DNA of 45,265 bases. Source: Leptospiraceae bacterium (lineage in GTDB: Bacteria > Spirochaetota > Leptospiria > Leptospirales > Leptonemataceae). The stretch spans positions 1 through 45,265 of the forward strand of contig PBEB01000037.1 of the NCBI GenBank assembly GCA_002717505.1. Reading direction: 5' to 3'. Below the pieces are notes generated by a model. That model searched no databases. It saw only the letters and a list, made by a program, of their open reading frames with translations, and was not told the DNA's origin. Made by a program: the position numbers and the translations under genes. Positions 1-9,124 of the stretch are shown here, piece by piece. Position 1 is the first letter of the stretch; each line of letters opens with the position of its first letter.

Positions 1-2
1 CC

Positions 3-152
3 AGCAGCTATTACGCCTCCGAGCCTGTTTGGCTTCCAGTCCAGGTCGGCTTCCGTGATCACAGCACTACCGATAATCTATCTTATGTCTCATTGACGAA
101 TCAGGATACGAAGAAGGTGGACCGCCCTGCGAAAATGCTGGCCAGGATTTAG
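3..152 (+). CDS. 3' end of an unidentified protein (partial)
   Basis: The third forward frame is open from the window edge to a TAG at 150-152 and gives the last 49 residues of a protein, ending in AKMLARI. The fragment is rich in Ser, Asp and Thr and shows no motif I recognise. The other two forward frames close earlier. It is convergent with the SRPBCC gene that follows. The missing upstream part prevents any functional call, and a chance open frame cannot be fully excluded at this length. Confidence 0.5.
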   Translation, partial: SSYYASEPVWLPVQVGFRDHSTTDNLSYVSLTNQDTKKVDRPAKMLARI

Positions 153-221
153 GAGCAATGAATGAAATTACGAAAGGAAAGGCCAGATCCATCAGCAGAT
201 TCTCATCCGCTTTTACGGAGA

Positions 222-665
222 TTAGCCCGCCGCTTTTTTCTCGACGAACTCTTTGAAAGCTGTCTGGTATTTCAGGGTTTGCTTCTTGAAGCTCCCTTTC
301 ATGAAGATAGAAAGGATGGCCATCAGACCCTTGAAACGAAATTCGCTGTCATTTTCGTACCGGGTACGTCCATCGGGCAATCCCACAAAGAGGTTGCGAA
401 CACGATTCCAGACCCCATCCGCTTCATAAAGAACTCGGTATTCATCTGGCAGAGTGTTAATTTCCACGGTTTCGGTCATAACCATGGTACGATTGCCCAT
501 CTTGAAGGTAAATTTGGCCTTGCTACCGATCTGACCGGGCCTACCGGCGATCTGTTCATAGGATTGAAGTCCTTCCATCCACTCCGGGAAATGATCCGGA
601 TCTGCCACGTAAGGGGCCACAGATTTAATAGGAGCTTCAATAATCGTTGCAGTTGTATATCGCAT
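222..665 (-). CDS. SRPBCC/START-like ligand-binding family protein
   Basis: A 147-residue protein beginning with the pattern typical of the polyketide cyclase/START-like (SRPBCC) fold: MRYTTATIIEAPIKSVAPYV, an N-terminal beta strand followed by 'I.AP...V...V.D...FPEW'. The middle carries alternating strands (KAKFTFKMGNR, MVMTETVEI), and the C-terminus is a long helix (KYQTAFKEFVEKKAAG) as expected for the fold. Length is normal for the superfamily. Members bind hydrophobic ligands or act as cyclases, and the sequence does not show which. There is no signal peptide, so it is probably cytoplasmic. The ATG at 665 lacks a clear Shine-Dalgarno sequence. It lies 53 bp downstream of the GH5-like gene on the same strand and may be cotranscribed with it. 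Confidence 0.85.
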   Translation of the reverse strand: MRYTTATIIEAPIKSVAPYVADPDHFPEWMEGLQSYEQIAGRPGQIGSKAKFTFKMGNRTMVMTETVEINTLPDEYRVLYEADGVWNRVRNLFVGLPDGRTRYENDSEFRFKGLMAILSIFMKGSFKKQTLKYQTAFKEFVEKKAAG

Positions 666-718
666 GGAACAGTCCGGGTTATACCAGCCTACAGGAGCCG
701 GTCAAGGAGAATCGGAGC

Positions 719-1807
719 CTAATTTTTCTCTGCTTCGGGACGTTGAAAGGCACCAGGCAGAATATCCAGCGAAGCATTCCGGGGAACCCGGCCCTGATAG
801 GACCATACCCAGGCGCCTGCCCAGCCATTTTCCTCCATTTCCTGAATCATCCGGCGGAACCCTTCCTTTTCCGAAAGGCTGGCATCCACCTCATGCTTCG
901 GTTTCAGCGGCCCCATTGGTATTTCCCCCAGAACAACCGGTGCACAGAACTCTTTCACCGGAGCCTGACTATGATATATGTCGCGCTCTTCCATCCAGGA
1001 GTACAGATGCCATTGATAGAAATCCAGACCCACTTTGCTCCAGGCATTCCTGTAGCGGGGGGCTACCTGGCCCACTGTGATTCGGGCATCGCCCTGCTGG
1101 CGGATGGTATGGGCGAGATCCATGAGAAAGGCCTCCATGAATTCGTGCTCCACCGGCCTTACAGAATCCAGCGGATAGTAAGGAGGATCCCCATATCGAT
1201 TCTGTCCCTTCACCGACCATTCTGGCTCATTGATTAAGTCCCAGGCCAGCAGCCGATGCGCGTAGGGACTTTCCTGGACGGTCCGGGCCAGAGGACCAAT
1301 TACATTTTGCAGCAGAGATAAGCGAAGCACAGCATTGTTAAGTATGTCTTCCAGGTTGCGGATTCGAATGCCACCGTCCATACGTTCCGATGCAAAGGCT
1401 TCGAAGGAAAAAAGGCATAATACCAGATACAGATTGTGTTGATCGGCAATTTCCAGGGCTTTTTGCACATCCTGAAACAATGTCTTCCCGGGTCTTACCG
1501 TTCCGTCTTGAATCCGAATTCCATCGCCGCGCAAGTCAGGAAACATCCACCATCGAACGATGCGACTTCCTGTAGTTTCCATACGGGCAAAGTCCTGAAT
1601 ATAGGGATTCGGATTCTCAGAAACGCTGAATCGCTTCCATTTTCGAATTCCACCAAAGTCACCGCCATAAGTCTTCCATGCATAGTTGATTCCTGGAAGG
1701 AACTCGGGCTGATCGGACAGAGAAATCCAACGATTGCAGGGCTGCTTTTCGCAATGCATGCCGTTCAAAGAGAAGGCTATGGTCAGCATAAACAGAATTG
1801 TTCGCAT
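719..1807 (-). CDS. GH5-like glycoside hydrolase lipoprotein
   Basis: A 362-residue protein from the ATG at 1807. The N-terminus is a hydrophobic signal ending in LNGMHC, a relaxed spirochaetal lipobox, so it is probably a lipoprotein. The body reads as a clan GH-A TIM barrel: WDLINEPEW (NEP acid/base Glu near residue 194), a later QWHLYSW strand, and VLGEIP (candidate nucleophile Glu near residue 295), followed by GAWVWSY. This order matches cellulase/mannanase-like GH5 and related families. The substrate cannot be read from sequence; endo-mannanase-like or a non-cellulolytic envelope polysaccharide role are both possible. An upstream in-frame TTG at 1858 would put 17 residues before the signal peptide and coincides with a candidate -35 box, so I prefer 1807. 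It is probably transcribed with the SRPBCC gene. Confidence 0.8.
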   Translation of the reverse strand: MRTILFMLTIAFSLNGMHCEKQPCNRWISLSDQPEFLPGINYAWKTYGGDFGGIRKWKRFSVSENPNPYIQDFARMETTGSRIVRWWMFPDLRGDGIRIQDGTVRPGKTLFQDVQKALEIADQHNLYLVLCLFSFEAFASERMDGGIRIRNLEDILNNAVLRLSLLQNVIGPLARTVQESPYAHRLLAWDLINEPEWSVKGQNRYGDPPYYPLDSVRPVEHEFMEAFLMDLAHTIRQQGDARITVGQVAPRYRNAWSKVGLDFYQWHLYSWMEERDIYHSQAPVKEFCAPVVLGEIPMGPLKPKHEVDASLSEKEGFRRMIQEMEENGWAGAWVWSYQGRVPRNASLDILPGAFQRPEAEKN

Positions 1808-1829
1808 CAAAGTCAAAGTCGCTTTACTT

Positions 1830-1858
1830 GATAAAGACTGAATTGGCCGAACAGACAA
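1830..1858 (-). promoter_or_regulatory. Candidate promoter of the GH5-like lipoprotein gene
   Basis: On the minus strand TTGTCT (1858-1853) and TTTATC (1835-1830) are separated by exactly 17 bp, and the ATG at 1807 follows about 22 bp after the -10 box. Both hexamers are imperfect sigma70 matches, so this is a prediction only. Confidence 0.35.
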
Positions 1859-2001
1859 TTAACTGTCGGGCTTCGCCAATGGTCTCAAATCCCGGAGAAA
1901 TGCAAAGCCTTTACTTTTTCGCCTCTGCCCTGCCCTGAATTTCGACCGCGGGCAGCACTGCGTTCATTGTTGAATAACCTTCTGGGAATCGCGACCTGCG
2001 A

Positions 2002-3162
2002 TCAGGGACTGGAATTCTCCGCCAGCTTTTCTATGGATTCGTCCCACCAGCGGCTTGTTGCTATATCGATGGGCGGAGACACACTCTGCCCGGGTCGAGG
2101 AGTCCAGACCTCAATATCCTGGTCCCTGGCAGACTGCAGGGTTCGCTCCGCAGGTTCAGTCCAGCCATGGAATGCAAGGTTGAAGGTTCCCCAGTGAACT
2201 GGCACGAATTTTTTGGCCCGTACATCCTTATGTGCCTGAAGGGCTTCCTCCGGATTGAAGTGAACAAAGGACCATCGATCATCGTAGGCTCCCACAGCCA
2301 TCAAAGATACATCAAACGGCCCCAGTCTTTCACGGATTTCCTTAAATGCTTCGAAGTATCCTGTATCGCCACTGTAGAATACGCGATGATCCGGTCCCAG
2401 GATGGCCCAGCTACTCCAGAGGGTTGTATCTCGATCACCGAGAGTTCGACCAGAAAAGTGTTGAGCCGGAGTAGCCACGAATCGAATCTCACCTACCTTA
2501 ACTTCGTCCCACCAGTCCAGCTCTTCAATCCTGGAAGCTTCCACTCCCCAGTATTCCAGATGGGAACCGACGCCCAGAGGTACCAGAAACTTTGCATTGG
2601 TTTTTTGCAGAGCCACGATAGTGGGATAATCCAGATGATCGTAATGGTCATGGGAGATCACAACAGCATCAATGGGTAGCTGGATCAGTTCTTCCAGCGA
2701 AAGCGGATTTTCATGGAATCGCGCTGGCCCCAAAAAAGAAACCGGAGATACCCTTTCTCCCCAGACGGGGTCGATGAGGATCATGGCACCGTCGATTTCT
2801 ACGAGAATGGAAGAATGCCCGAACCAGGTGATTCGCAAACCATCTGCTGGAGGGCTGGTAAAATCACTGGCACTTCTCTTCTCTATAGAGAGCGCTTTTT
2901 CCGGCTCGATAGGATCATCGTTTGTAAGGAATTCCCAGGCCACGGACAAAAAGGCCGGGCTTTCTGGCTTCGGATGAACGTTGATAAACCCATCCTCTCC
3001 GTATTGACTGGACTTTTGGATCCTTTCCAGCCGTTCTCCTGAAGGGGACTCACCGAAGCTGGCACAGTTTACATAGAAACCCGCAAAAGACAGGAGCAGG
3101 ATGGCCGTAGACAGGGAGAACAAAATAGAAGAGGATCGAAAACGTGATAGTATACTTTTCAT
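2002..3162 (-). CDS. MBL-fold metallo-hydrolase, NAPE-PLD-like, lipoprotein
   Basis: A 386-residue protein. Residues 12-32 form a hydrophobic signal ending in GFYVNC, a plausible relaxed lipobox. The metallo-beta-lactamase core follows: WFGHSS (112-118), the metal motif SHDHYDH (H171, H173, D175, H176), H235 in TPAQH, D266 in SGDTG and H323 in PVHWGTF. This set, with the DPVWGERVSP loop, matches the NAPE-hydrolysing phospholipase D/UlaG-like branch of the superfamily and predicts a dinuclear zinc hydrolase. In the family these enzymes cleave N-acyl phosphatidylethanolamine or related phosphodiesters, and the bacterial substrates are mostly unknown. Anchoring in the envelope would suit a phospholipid substrate, which is an inference. 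It is divergent from the membrane protein gene at 3260. Confidence 0.9.
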   Translation of the reverse strand: MKSILSRFRSSSILFSLSTAILLLSFAGFYVNCASFGESPSGERLERIQKSSQYGEDGFINVHPKPESPAFLSVAWEFLTNDDPIEPEKALSIEKRSASDFTSPPADGLRITWFGHSSILVEIDGAMILIDPVWGERVSPVSFLGPARFHENPLSLEELIQLPIDAVVISHDHYDHLDYPTIVALQKTNAKFLVPLGVGSHLEYWGVEASRIEELDWWDEVKVGEIRFVATPAQHFSGRTLGDRDTTLWSSWAILGPDHRVFYSGDTGYFEAFKEIRERLGPFDVSLMAVGAYDDRWSFVHFNPEEALQAHKDVRAKKFVPVHWGTFNLAFHGWTEPAERTLQSARDQDIEVWTPRPGQSVSPPIDIATSRWWDESIEKLAENSSP

Positions 3163-3259
3163 GGTTCGTTAGCTCGGTAACTGGATCTTCGTTGAAAAGG
3201 GCTTCGAGGTTACGACAGGATGAACTTGTCAGATTGATTCCGGCAAAAACAATGAACCT

Positions 3260-3757
3260 GTGCAGGACCCCGAATTCCAGGCTAGTGAAAAAAACTCAAA
3301 GCGGCTACTCTGGTCGCTGATGGGCCTGGTGGCCATTTTTTGCATTTGCTCGATCATGAACCTGTCCACCGCGGCCTACCCGTTCTGTCTCACCGAAGGC
3401 TGGTGCATTCAGTCAGACAAACGCCCGTTTCTCGTGGCCGGATTTCAGACTCTGTCCTTTCTTCTGGTGATTCTCGGATTGCTACTGGGAACCATGCTGG
3501 CCGTAAGAATGCTTATTTCGGAGCGAGCCTATCTGTATTTCGCTCTGTTCTTCTTTGTCGTAGGTGGCTTTGGGAGCCTGGTCTGGTTTCTTACCGTAGA
3601 TCCTGCAGACCGTCTGGAGTACATCCATGTGCCCATCATCGGACTGGGTTGTTTTCTCTTAGGGGTGTTGTTCCTGTTGTATTTTCCAGGAGGGCTGCGA
3701 AAAAGGCAGTCCCCTTCCCGGCCGAAAAGCGAGCCTTCGCATCGAAAAGGGGATTAG
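3260..3757 (+). CDS. Four-helix integral membrane protein, unknown function
   Basis: A 165-residue protein with four strongly hydrophobic segments, at about residues 15-38, 57-83, 88-110 and 123-146, and a basic cytoplasmic-type tail (GLRKRQSPSRPKSEPSHRKGD). Between helices 1 and 2 a short loop has two Cys (FCLTEGWC), which could form a periplasmic disulphide. This resembles small four-transmembrane proteins of the claudin-like/DUF type, but I cannot name a family. The start is GTG at 3260, and an overlapping ATG at 3252 is out of frame. An ATG at 3320 is a possible internal start but would remove part of helix 1. It is not obviously linked to its divergent neighbour. Confidence 0.7.
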   Translation: MQDPEFQASEKNSKRLLWSLMGLVAIFCICSIMNLSTAAYPFCLTEGWCIQSDKRPFLVAGFQTLSFLLVILGLLLGTMLAVRMLISERAYLYFALFFFVVGGFGSLVWFLTVDPADRLEYIHVPIIGLGCFLLGVLFLLYFPGGLRKRQSPSRPKSEPSHRKGD

Positions 3758-4046
3758 ACTCCGCCCGGCATTCACGGACGGAGGTAAACTTCTCAGGCGA
3801 AGGGAAGCAGTATCTTTCGTAGGAGAACAGAAGGCTACAGACTGCCAGATAAAGTCAAGCCGGAGGCGAAAATAACTTCACTTTTTATTCAGAGATATCG
3901 CTTTCGCATGCGAATCGATTACTAACTTGCGCCGGCAAAACCTAACACCCTCGGATCCAGTACCATGGTGTCTGCCCCTTCCGGACAGGAAGAACTCCCC
4001 GGTGCGAGATTTGCACGGGATTATTGGTTGTCTTTAACAGGGGAAA
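3758..4046 (+). other. Intergenic stretch with no identified gene
   Basis: About 290 bp between two plus-strand membrane-protein genes. Short open frames exist here, but none has a start with a Shine-Dalgarno sequence or a recognisable product. No clear terminator hairpin or sigma70 promoter was found. Confidence 0.5.
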
Positions 4047-4061
4047 TTGCAATATCTCTTT

Positions 4062-4592
4062 ATGGATCCGCAGGTTTCTCCCACTGCCCCCGGAGCAATT
4101 CTGGGACTTCTGGGGCTACTTCTGGCTTTCATCGGGGGCCTGATAACTCTGGTCGTTGTTTTAGAGTTTGATCCGGAAGCTCGGCACTACCTGGATCATG
4201 GACAGGCAGCCGAGGGGAAGGTAATTGATGTGCGATATACCAGAAATCCGGAGCCCCTGCCCTGGGAGCCGGAGGTAGGCGCCACGCTCACAATCGAATA
4301 TCTGCATAATGGCAACATCCGAAGAGCTCAGTCCAGGCCGGTGCATGGTGCGCAGATGGAGTATCTAAAACAGGGTGCCACCGTACACGGCTTTTTCCTG
4401 AATGAAAAACCTCGGCACTTCATTGTCCGAGATGCCATGCCTCACGCTCCACGAGATGTTTCGGATTTTCTGGGACCGGCCATTTTCTGGATTCTAGGCG
4501 CGACCTGCCTGGTTTTTGGACCGGAAATGCTGTATATGGGCACCACCGGGGAGCCGGAAAACGAAATCAATCAGGTTCCGAGCGTCGGATGA
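4062..4592 (+). CDS. DUF3592-like membrane protein
   Basis: A 176-residue protein from ATG 4062; an in-frame TTG at 4047 would add five residues. It has a transmembrane helix at about residues 8-33, a soluble beta-rich segment of about 100 residues (including AAEGKVIDVRYT, ATLTIEYLHNG and a GATVHGFFLNEKPRHF turn), then a second helix near the C-terminus (FLGPAIFWILGATCLVFGP). The layout helix, 'G.V.....' beta domain, 'G..V...Y.P' and helix is that of DUF3592 proteins, whose function is unknown. Its stop overlaps the next gene's start (ATGA), so the two are translationally coupled. Family assignment rests on pattern, not a search. Confidence 0.65.
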   Translation: MDPQVSPTAPGAILGLLGLLLAFIGGLITLVVVLEFDPEARHYLDHGQAAEGKVIDVRYTRNPEPLPWEPEVGATLTIEYLHNGNIRRAQSRPVHGAQMEYLKQGATVHGFFLNEKPRHFIVRDAMPHAPRDVSDFLGPAIFWILGATCLVFGPEMLYMGTTGEPENEINQVPSVG

Positions 4593-5422
4593 GTGTCATC
4601 GTTGCCATCGGTCTGGGTTTCACCATTCAATCCTGGCTTCTTTCCGCGGCCACCCTTCGCAAAGATCACTGGATCAAGTTCACGTCCATGGCTGCACTGT
4701 GGTGCCTGATTCCCGTGGCCATCGATGTACTGCTCATGGTTTTCGTGGATCGAGATACGCCCGGAGACATTTCCGGTTTTGCTCTGATGTCTTTTCTGTT
4801 TGTGGTTCCTTTCTATGGATTTCTAAATGCCCGGCTTCTGCAATCCATCAATGAAGAGACCCTCATGTTTCTCAGTCTGGCTGTAGTCTATCTGGTTTCG
4901 CTGAGCATCTGGCATCCGCTCTGGTTCTCCGTGCTTATTATTCCCATCATTGTATGGATCCTTCGCTGGAGAGAGCCTCTAAGCCTGGTGGCCGCTTTGC
5001 TGGGTTATGGTCTGTTTCTATTCCTGCTCATTACGGTGGCTATTCTTCAATTTCAGAGGATATTTGTAACGCTGGCTCTTCCGGTGAGTATGCAACCTGG
5101 CTTCTTCACTTTATTGGCAGGAAGTATGCTGGCCCTTTACCTTGCATTCCATCTATGGTTTGCTGCCAAATTCATCATGATTGCCATTACATGTGTGCGA
5201 AGCCGTGGTAGAGCCCTGGCCCGTGACCTGCTGCAAAGCAAGGTCCGAAGCCGGCATCTACCCTACCCTGTTATCATAATGATCTTATTCTTACAGGCCG
5301 GAGTGTATCTGACCAATCGATACCTGCAATGGATGGAACCGGCGCTGATAGTGGAAGCCTCTGTCCTGCTTCTGCCCCAGGCAGTAAATTACTGGCTTCG
5401 AGGCCGTCTGAAGAATACTTGA
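4589..5422 (+). CDS. Multi-pass membrane protein, unknown function
   Basis: A 277-residue, very hydrophobic protein with about eight predicted transmembrane segments and few charged residues. One basic loop (CVRSRGRALARDLLQSKVRSRHLPYP, residues about 204-229) would face the cytoplasm under the positive-inside rule. No catalytic or transport motif is recognisable. The ATG overlaps the stop of the DUF3592-like gene in an ATGA, so the two products are probably made together and may form a complex, which is an inference. The gene is convergent with the histidine kinase gene 220 bp downstream, and no clear terminator is seen between them. Confidence 0.75.
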   Translation: MSVIVAIGLGFTIQSWLLSAATLRKDHWIKFTSMAALWCLIPVAIDVLLMVFVDRDTPGDISGFALMSFLFVVPFYGFLNARLLQSINEETLMFLSLAVVYLVSLSIWHPLWFSVLIIPIIVWILRWREPLSLVAALLGYGLFLFLLITVAILQFQRIFVTLALPVSMQPGFFTLLAGSMLALYLAFHLWFAAKFIMIAITCVRSRGRALARDLLQSKVRSRHLPYPVIIMILFLQAGVYLTNRYLQWMEPALIVEASVLLLPQAVNYWLRGRLKNT

Positions 5423-5643
5423 TGGCAACTGACTGGGACCGCGATAAGCGAAGTGTAGCAAAATGAGCATGACCCGGACCCTTTTGTATGCCTTCGAAAA
5501 CTTGGAGGCAACCGGGCCTGTGCTGACTTCATTCAAACCCGGCTTTGCAAAAAGGAAGTGTCAGGAACCTGGAAGTTCTGCCCTGATGCGAAGCAAGAAC
5601 GCTGCGAGCGGGATGGGAAAAACCAATCCAAAGAGAGTCCCAC

Positions 5644-7698
5644 CTAGATCGGCGGGTCCAGCTGTTTGTGGAGACTGGCAAGCAGCTTCTTTCGCGTAAG
5701 CGGCTTGGTAAGTATGTCTGCCGTGCGAAAGGTTTTCATGCGATTGATATTGTCTTCCATGGCATCTGCGGTGAACAGAATCACGGGAATGGCTGCCAGG
5801 TCTGGATCCTCTCGCAGATGGGTAAGCATCTGGTACCCATCCATCACCGGCATATGCAAATCCAGAAGAATGAGATCCGGCGTATTGGATCGTGCCATTT
5901 CCAGCCCTTCAGCTCCATTCACTGCCTGAATCAAGCGTAATCTTTCACCTTTGAGATAATGATGGATCAGTACTCGATTGTCTTCGTTATCATCTACCAG
6001 CAAAACAGATTGTCCGTTGAAATATTGATTGCCTTCTTGCTGGCTCTGCGCAGGTTTCTGGAGATCCGGAGCCGAAATCACTCGCTCCATAACCAGCGAA
6101 AAGGAGCTCCCATGCCCGGGCTGACTCTCCAGCTCAATTCGGCCACCCAGCAGATGAGCCAATCTGCTGGATATGGTAAGGCCCAGACCCGAACCTTCCT
6201 GGCGCTCTCTTCGCACGGCCTTGTCCTGAACAAAGGCTTCAAAGATTCGCGCTTTCTGACCTGGAGGGATTCCCGGTCCGGTATCGATTACCTGGAATTC
6301 AATATTAAAGTAATCGTCATTATCTCGATAGCCTCGAACCTGTAGTGTGACGGTTCCTGATTCCGTGAACTTTACAGCATTACCGGCCAGGTTCAGAAGG
6401 ATCTGACGAAGTCTGTGCTCATCTGTAAGAATCCAGCGGGGTAAATCCTTCTGGTAGTCGGATTTCCAGACCAGGCCCTTTTGCTGCACTACGTAACCGA
6501 ACACATCGCGAATTTCATCACAGAGGTCTCTCCAGTCACAACTGCCTGGATGAATCTGTAGTTTCCCTGCTTCGATTCGCGACAGGTCAAGTATGTCGTT
6601 CAGAAGGTTGAGAAGGGAACGTCCGTTTTTGCGTATGGACAACAGATACTGGCGATGTTGCTCATTGGAAATCTCATCGTAGAGCAGATCGGCAAATCCA
6701 AGGGTAGCATTTAACGGTGTGCGAATCTCATGACTCATGTTGGCCAGGAATTCGGATTTCGCTTTGTTCGCCGCCTCTGCAGCCGATGTAACCCGACGCA
6801 GTTCCATGTATCTATTTCGCTGGCGAAAAACCCAGAGATAAAGAGCAGTGGAAATCAGCAAGCAGATGGCACTGCCCAGCGTCCAGATCAACCACAGGCC
6901 AGGGGACTGCTGCTGCCAGCCGGCCCGGGGAATGGACCCCAGTTGCCAGCTTCCTTCCGGTAACCTTACATTGAGAAGTACCGGATCGGAATCGAAAACC
7001 TCGGGCGCGCCCCAGAATACTTCTCCCTGGGATCCCTGCCCGTCGGCACCGCGAATCGCAAGGTATTCCCTTTGTTCATCACCCAGGCCTGCGGCGGAAA
7101 GCAAGGATTGCGTATCGATGACTACACTGACAAGACCCCAGTATCTGCGAGATTCTCCTTTGCCGATGTACACCGGAGTTCTGGCAATGAAGGCCCGGCC
7201 ACCCTGCACCAGATCCACAGGACCGGCCACAGTGGTTCTCTCATTTCGCATCATCCGCTCTACAGAGGGCCATTGTTCTTTGTTCTTCCGGTAATCCAGA
7301 CCCATCGCCGCTTCATTCCCCTGGATCGGGTAAACGTATCGCACAACATTATCTGGAGCCAGACCCATGTTTCGAATATGGGCTTTGCTACTCACCATCT
7401 CCTGAGCAATGGCATGAAAGTCTGTTTCCCGGATTCCTGGATTTACCGCTACGAAAGCAGTTAGGCCCCGGGTCAGAAACATGGTTTTGTTGATTTCGGA
7501 TTCCATCCGACCCCGGAGCTCGCTGAGCTGATCGGTCATTCTGGCGCGAAGCTCCTGGCGGTACCTTCGGTTTTCAAAGTCAACTACCAGCACCAGCATG
7601 GAAAGCGTTATGATTAAAGGTATCGTAAACGCGGCCATAGGCGCCAGAGCAGATTCACTCCAGTTTCGATTCCTTACCTTTCCCTCTAATTTGAGCAT
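5644..7698 (-). CDS. CHASE-domain hybrid histidine kinase with C-terminal receiver
   Basis: A 684-residue membrane sensor kinase. In order: a transmembrane helix at about 22-40; an extracytoplasmic CHASE domain at about 65-265, with VYPIQGNEAAMGLDY and the 'P.......F......Y' features of that family; a second helix at about 268-290; HisKA with FLANMSHEIRTPLN (phospho-His near 323); HATPase_c with N box LNLAGNAVKFTE, G1 DTGPGIPP and G2 GSGLGLTI; and a receiver domain with DDNEDN and LLDLHMPVMDG (phospho-Asp near 613), Thr and Lys (LTKPL) all present. It should autophosphorylate and pass phosphate to its own receiver. No output domain is attached, so a phosphotransfer partner is expected elsewhere. 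An in-frame GTG at 7731 would overlap the upstream gene by 13 bp; I prefer ATG 7698. It is the last gene of the run from 10392. Confidence 0.93.
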   Translation of the reverse strand: MLKLEGKVRNRNWSESALAPMAAFTIPLIITLSMLVLVVDFENRRYRQELRARMTDQLSELRGRMESEINKTMFLTRGLTAFVAVNPGIRETDFHAIAQEMVSSKAHIRNMGLAPDNVVRYVYPIQGNEAAMGLDYRKNKEQWPSVERMMRNERTTVAGPVDLVQGGRAFIARTPVYIGKGESRRYWGLVSVVIDTQSLLSAAGLGDEQREYLAIRGADGQGSQGEVFWGAPEVFDSDPVLLNVRLPEGSWQLGSIPRAGWQQQSPGLWLIWTLGSAICLLISTALYLWVFRQRNRYMELRRVTSAAEAANKAKSEFLANMSHEIRTPLNATLGFADLLYDEISNEQHRQYLLSIRKNGRSLLNLLNDILDLSRIEAGKLQIHPGSCDWRDLCDEIRDVFGYVVQQKGLVWKSDYQKDLPRWILTDEHRLRQILLNLAGNAVKFTESGTVTLQVRGYRDNDDYFNIEFQVIDTGPGIPPGQKARIFEAFVQDKAVRRERQEGSGLGLTISSRLAHLLGGRIELESQPGHGSSFSLVMERVISAPDLQKPAQSQQEGNQYFNGQSVLLVDDNEDNRVLIHHYLKGERLRLIQAVNGAEGLEMARSNTPDLILLDLHMPVMDGYQMLTHLREDPDLAAIPVILFTADAMEDNINRMKTFRTADILTKPLTRKKLLASLHKQLDPPI

Positions 7699-7718
7699 GA
7701 AAAAAGCCGCAACCCCTA

Positions 7719-9095
7719 TTAATTCCTCCACTCAGTGTAGTCGTCAATCAACTGCTGAAAAAGTGCATCGGCCATGAAATGACCCCCTGGATAGGTTACG
7801 TGGGTATAGTCTGCCTGGATCAATCCAGTGCGGACGGCCTTCTTCAGTCCATCCGGTCCACCCAGCAACTGATATCCATCGAAGTAGGCCAATCCCATAT
7901 CAAAAGCTACCCGCTTCTGTATCTCTCGAACCCTTGCATGGGCATCGTAAGGCTGGTAATATCCACCCTGCTTCAGGAACCGATCCCAGGGGCCAAGGAT
8001 CAAAATGGAAGTGTTGGGCAGGGCCTTCTGAATTCTGGTATACAGCGTTCTTAACTGACGTTCGTACAACTCTGCGGAAAAACCCTGGACTGAGTAATGT
8101 AGTGTCTGGGATTCATTGATACCGAACTGGAAGATAACCAGGTCGGGAGCGAACTCCTGGTATCCGCAGGCAAATTGCTTTTCCGGAATACCCAGTAACC
8201 AGGCCTGGTGGAGACCACGCATCACTACCGAACTAAAAGACAGGCCCTGGTCGGTTTCTACAGCCAGAGCATCTACATAAGGTCGACCCTGAAAGCTCAT
8301 CTCGATTCGCCTGGAGGCAGGAATCTGAAACTCTACGGACTGACAGCTGTTCTGAAATTGTACGTCTCTTGCCATCGTATCTTTGCTTCCGTCCTCCATT
8401 CTATAGGTCAGGCGAGCCGTTGCACGATCTGAATCACCGGCTCTCATGATAATTCGCACACGTTTCCAGGATTCGCCCTCAGTTCCGTATCTTGCATTGG
8501 GAGGAGGCTCTGTATCCGGTATTGCCGGTAACTCTGGATGGCGATTGCGATAATTTCTATAGCGGGTAACATCGGACATGGGTGTTCGGGCTGCCGGTTC
8601 ATGGATGGCTGTGGAGGATGATCCGGCTGGACGGTGCGAAAACCCGGTGAAGCCCAGGTTCGGAAACGGTGGCACATCAAACGACTCAAAGGGAATCTTA
8701 TATTTCTGGAATCCGCCCCTGGTAAGGTTTTGATGATCCATCAATCGTGTGGGCGCCCAATCCACGAAGCGTAGTAGTCCGCGACCGCCGTCTCCGAATC
8801 TTTCCTGGAACCTTCGCTTCAATCTTACTGTGAGGCAATCTCCCCAGATTACGGAATCCCCGAAGAAAATGACTCTGAGCGAACGACCATTGTCTTCTGG
8901 ATACTGGAACTTCCCGGATTTCTCCAGGGATTCCAGCTTCTCATAGAAATGATCCAGATTGCCGCGAAGAAAGAGGTGGTTGCGCACTTCTTCAAATGCC
9001 ACCGGGGACGGGCTGTCCTTTCTGTCGCCGGAGCAAAATGTAAGAGAGAATCCCATGGCCACTACCATGGCCGAAGTAAAGACTTTGCAGGGCAT
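7719..9095 (-). CDS. SGNH/GDSL hydrolase lipoprotein with large inserted domain
   Basis: A 458-residue protein from ATG 9095, which begins MPCKVFTSAMVV and ends its signal in SLTFC, a plausible lipobox. SGNH blocks are present: FFGDSVIWGD (block I, Ser near 81), FGINES (block III, Asn near 327) and ADYTHVTYPGG (block V, Asp near 429 and His near 432). Blocks I and III are separated by about 240 residues instead of the usual 60 or so, and the insert is rich in beta strands, like the carbohydrate-binding inserts of some envelope O-acetylesterases/O-acetyltransferases. Envelope glycan deacylation is therefore a reasonable guess, not shown. An in-frame upstream start at 9146 would bury the signal peptide. 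It sits 20 bp before the kinase start and 29 bp after a lipoprotein gene. Confidence 0.85.
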   Translation of the reverse strand: MPCKVFTSAMVVAMGFSLTFCSGDRKDSPSPVAFEEVRNHLFLRGNLDHFYEKLESLEKSGKFQYPEDNGRSLRVIFFGDSVIWGDCLTVRLKRRFQERFGDGGRGLLRFVDWAPTRLMDHQNLTRGGFQKYKIPFESFDVPPFPNLGFTGFSHRPAGSSSTAIHEPAARTPMSDVTRYRNYRNRHPELPAIPDTEPPPNARYGTEGESWKRVRIIMRAGDSDRATARLTYRMEDGSKDTMARDVQFQNSCQSVEFQIPASRRIEMSFQGRPYVDALAVETDQGLSFSSVVMRGLHQAWLLGIPEKQFACGYQEFAPDLVIFQFGINESQTLHYSVQGFSAELYERQLRTLYTRIQKALPNTSILILGPWDRFLKQGGYYQPYDAHARVREIQKRVAFDMGLAYFDGYQLLGGPDGLKKAVRTGLIQADYTHVTYPGGHFMADALFQQLIDDYTEWRN

Positions 9096-9124
9096 GGTCT
9101 TTTCTGTCCAGGGCAGCGAAAGGC

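Noticed and set aside
5463-5699. Plus-strand 78-residue frame after the membrane protein
   Set aside because: No recognisable features or Shine-Dalgarno sequence, and its end overlaps the kinase gene.
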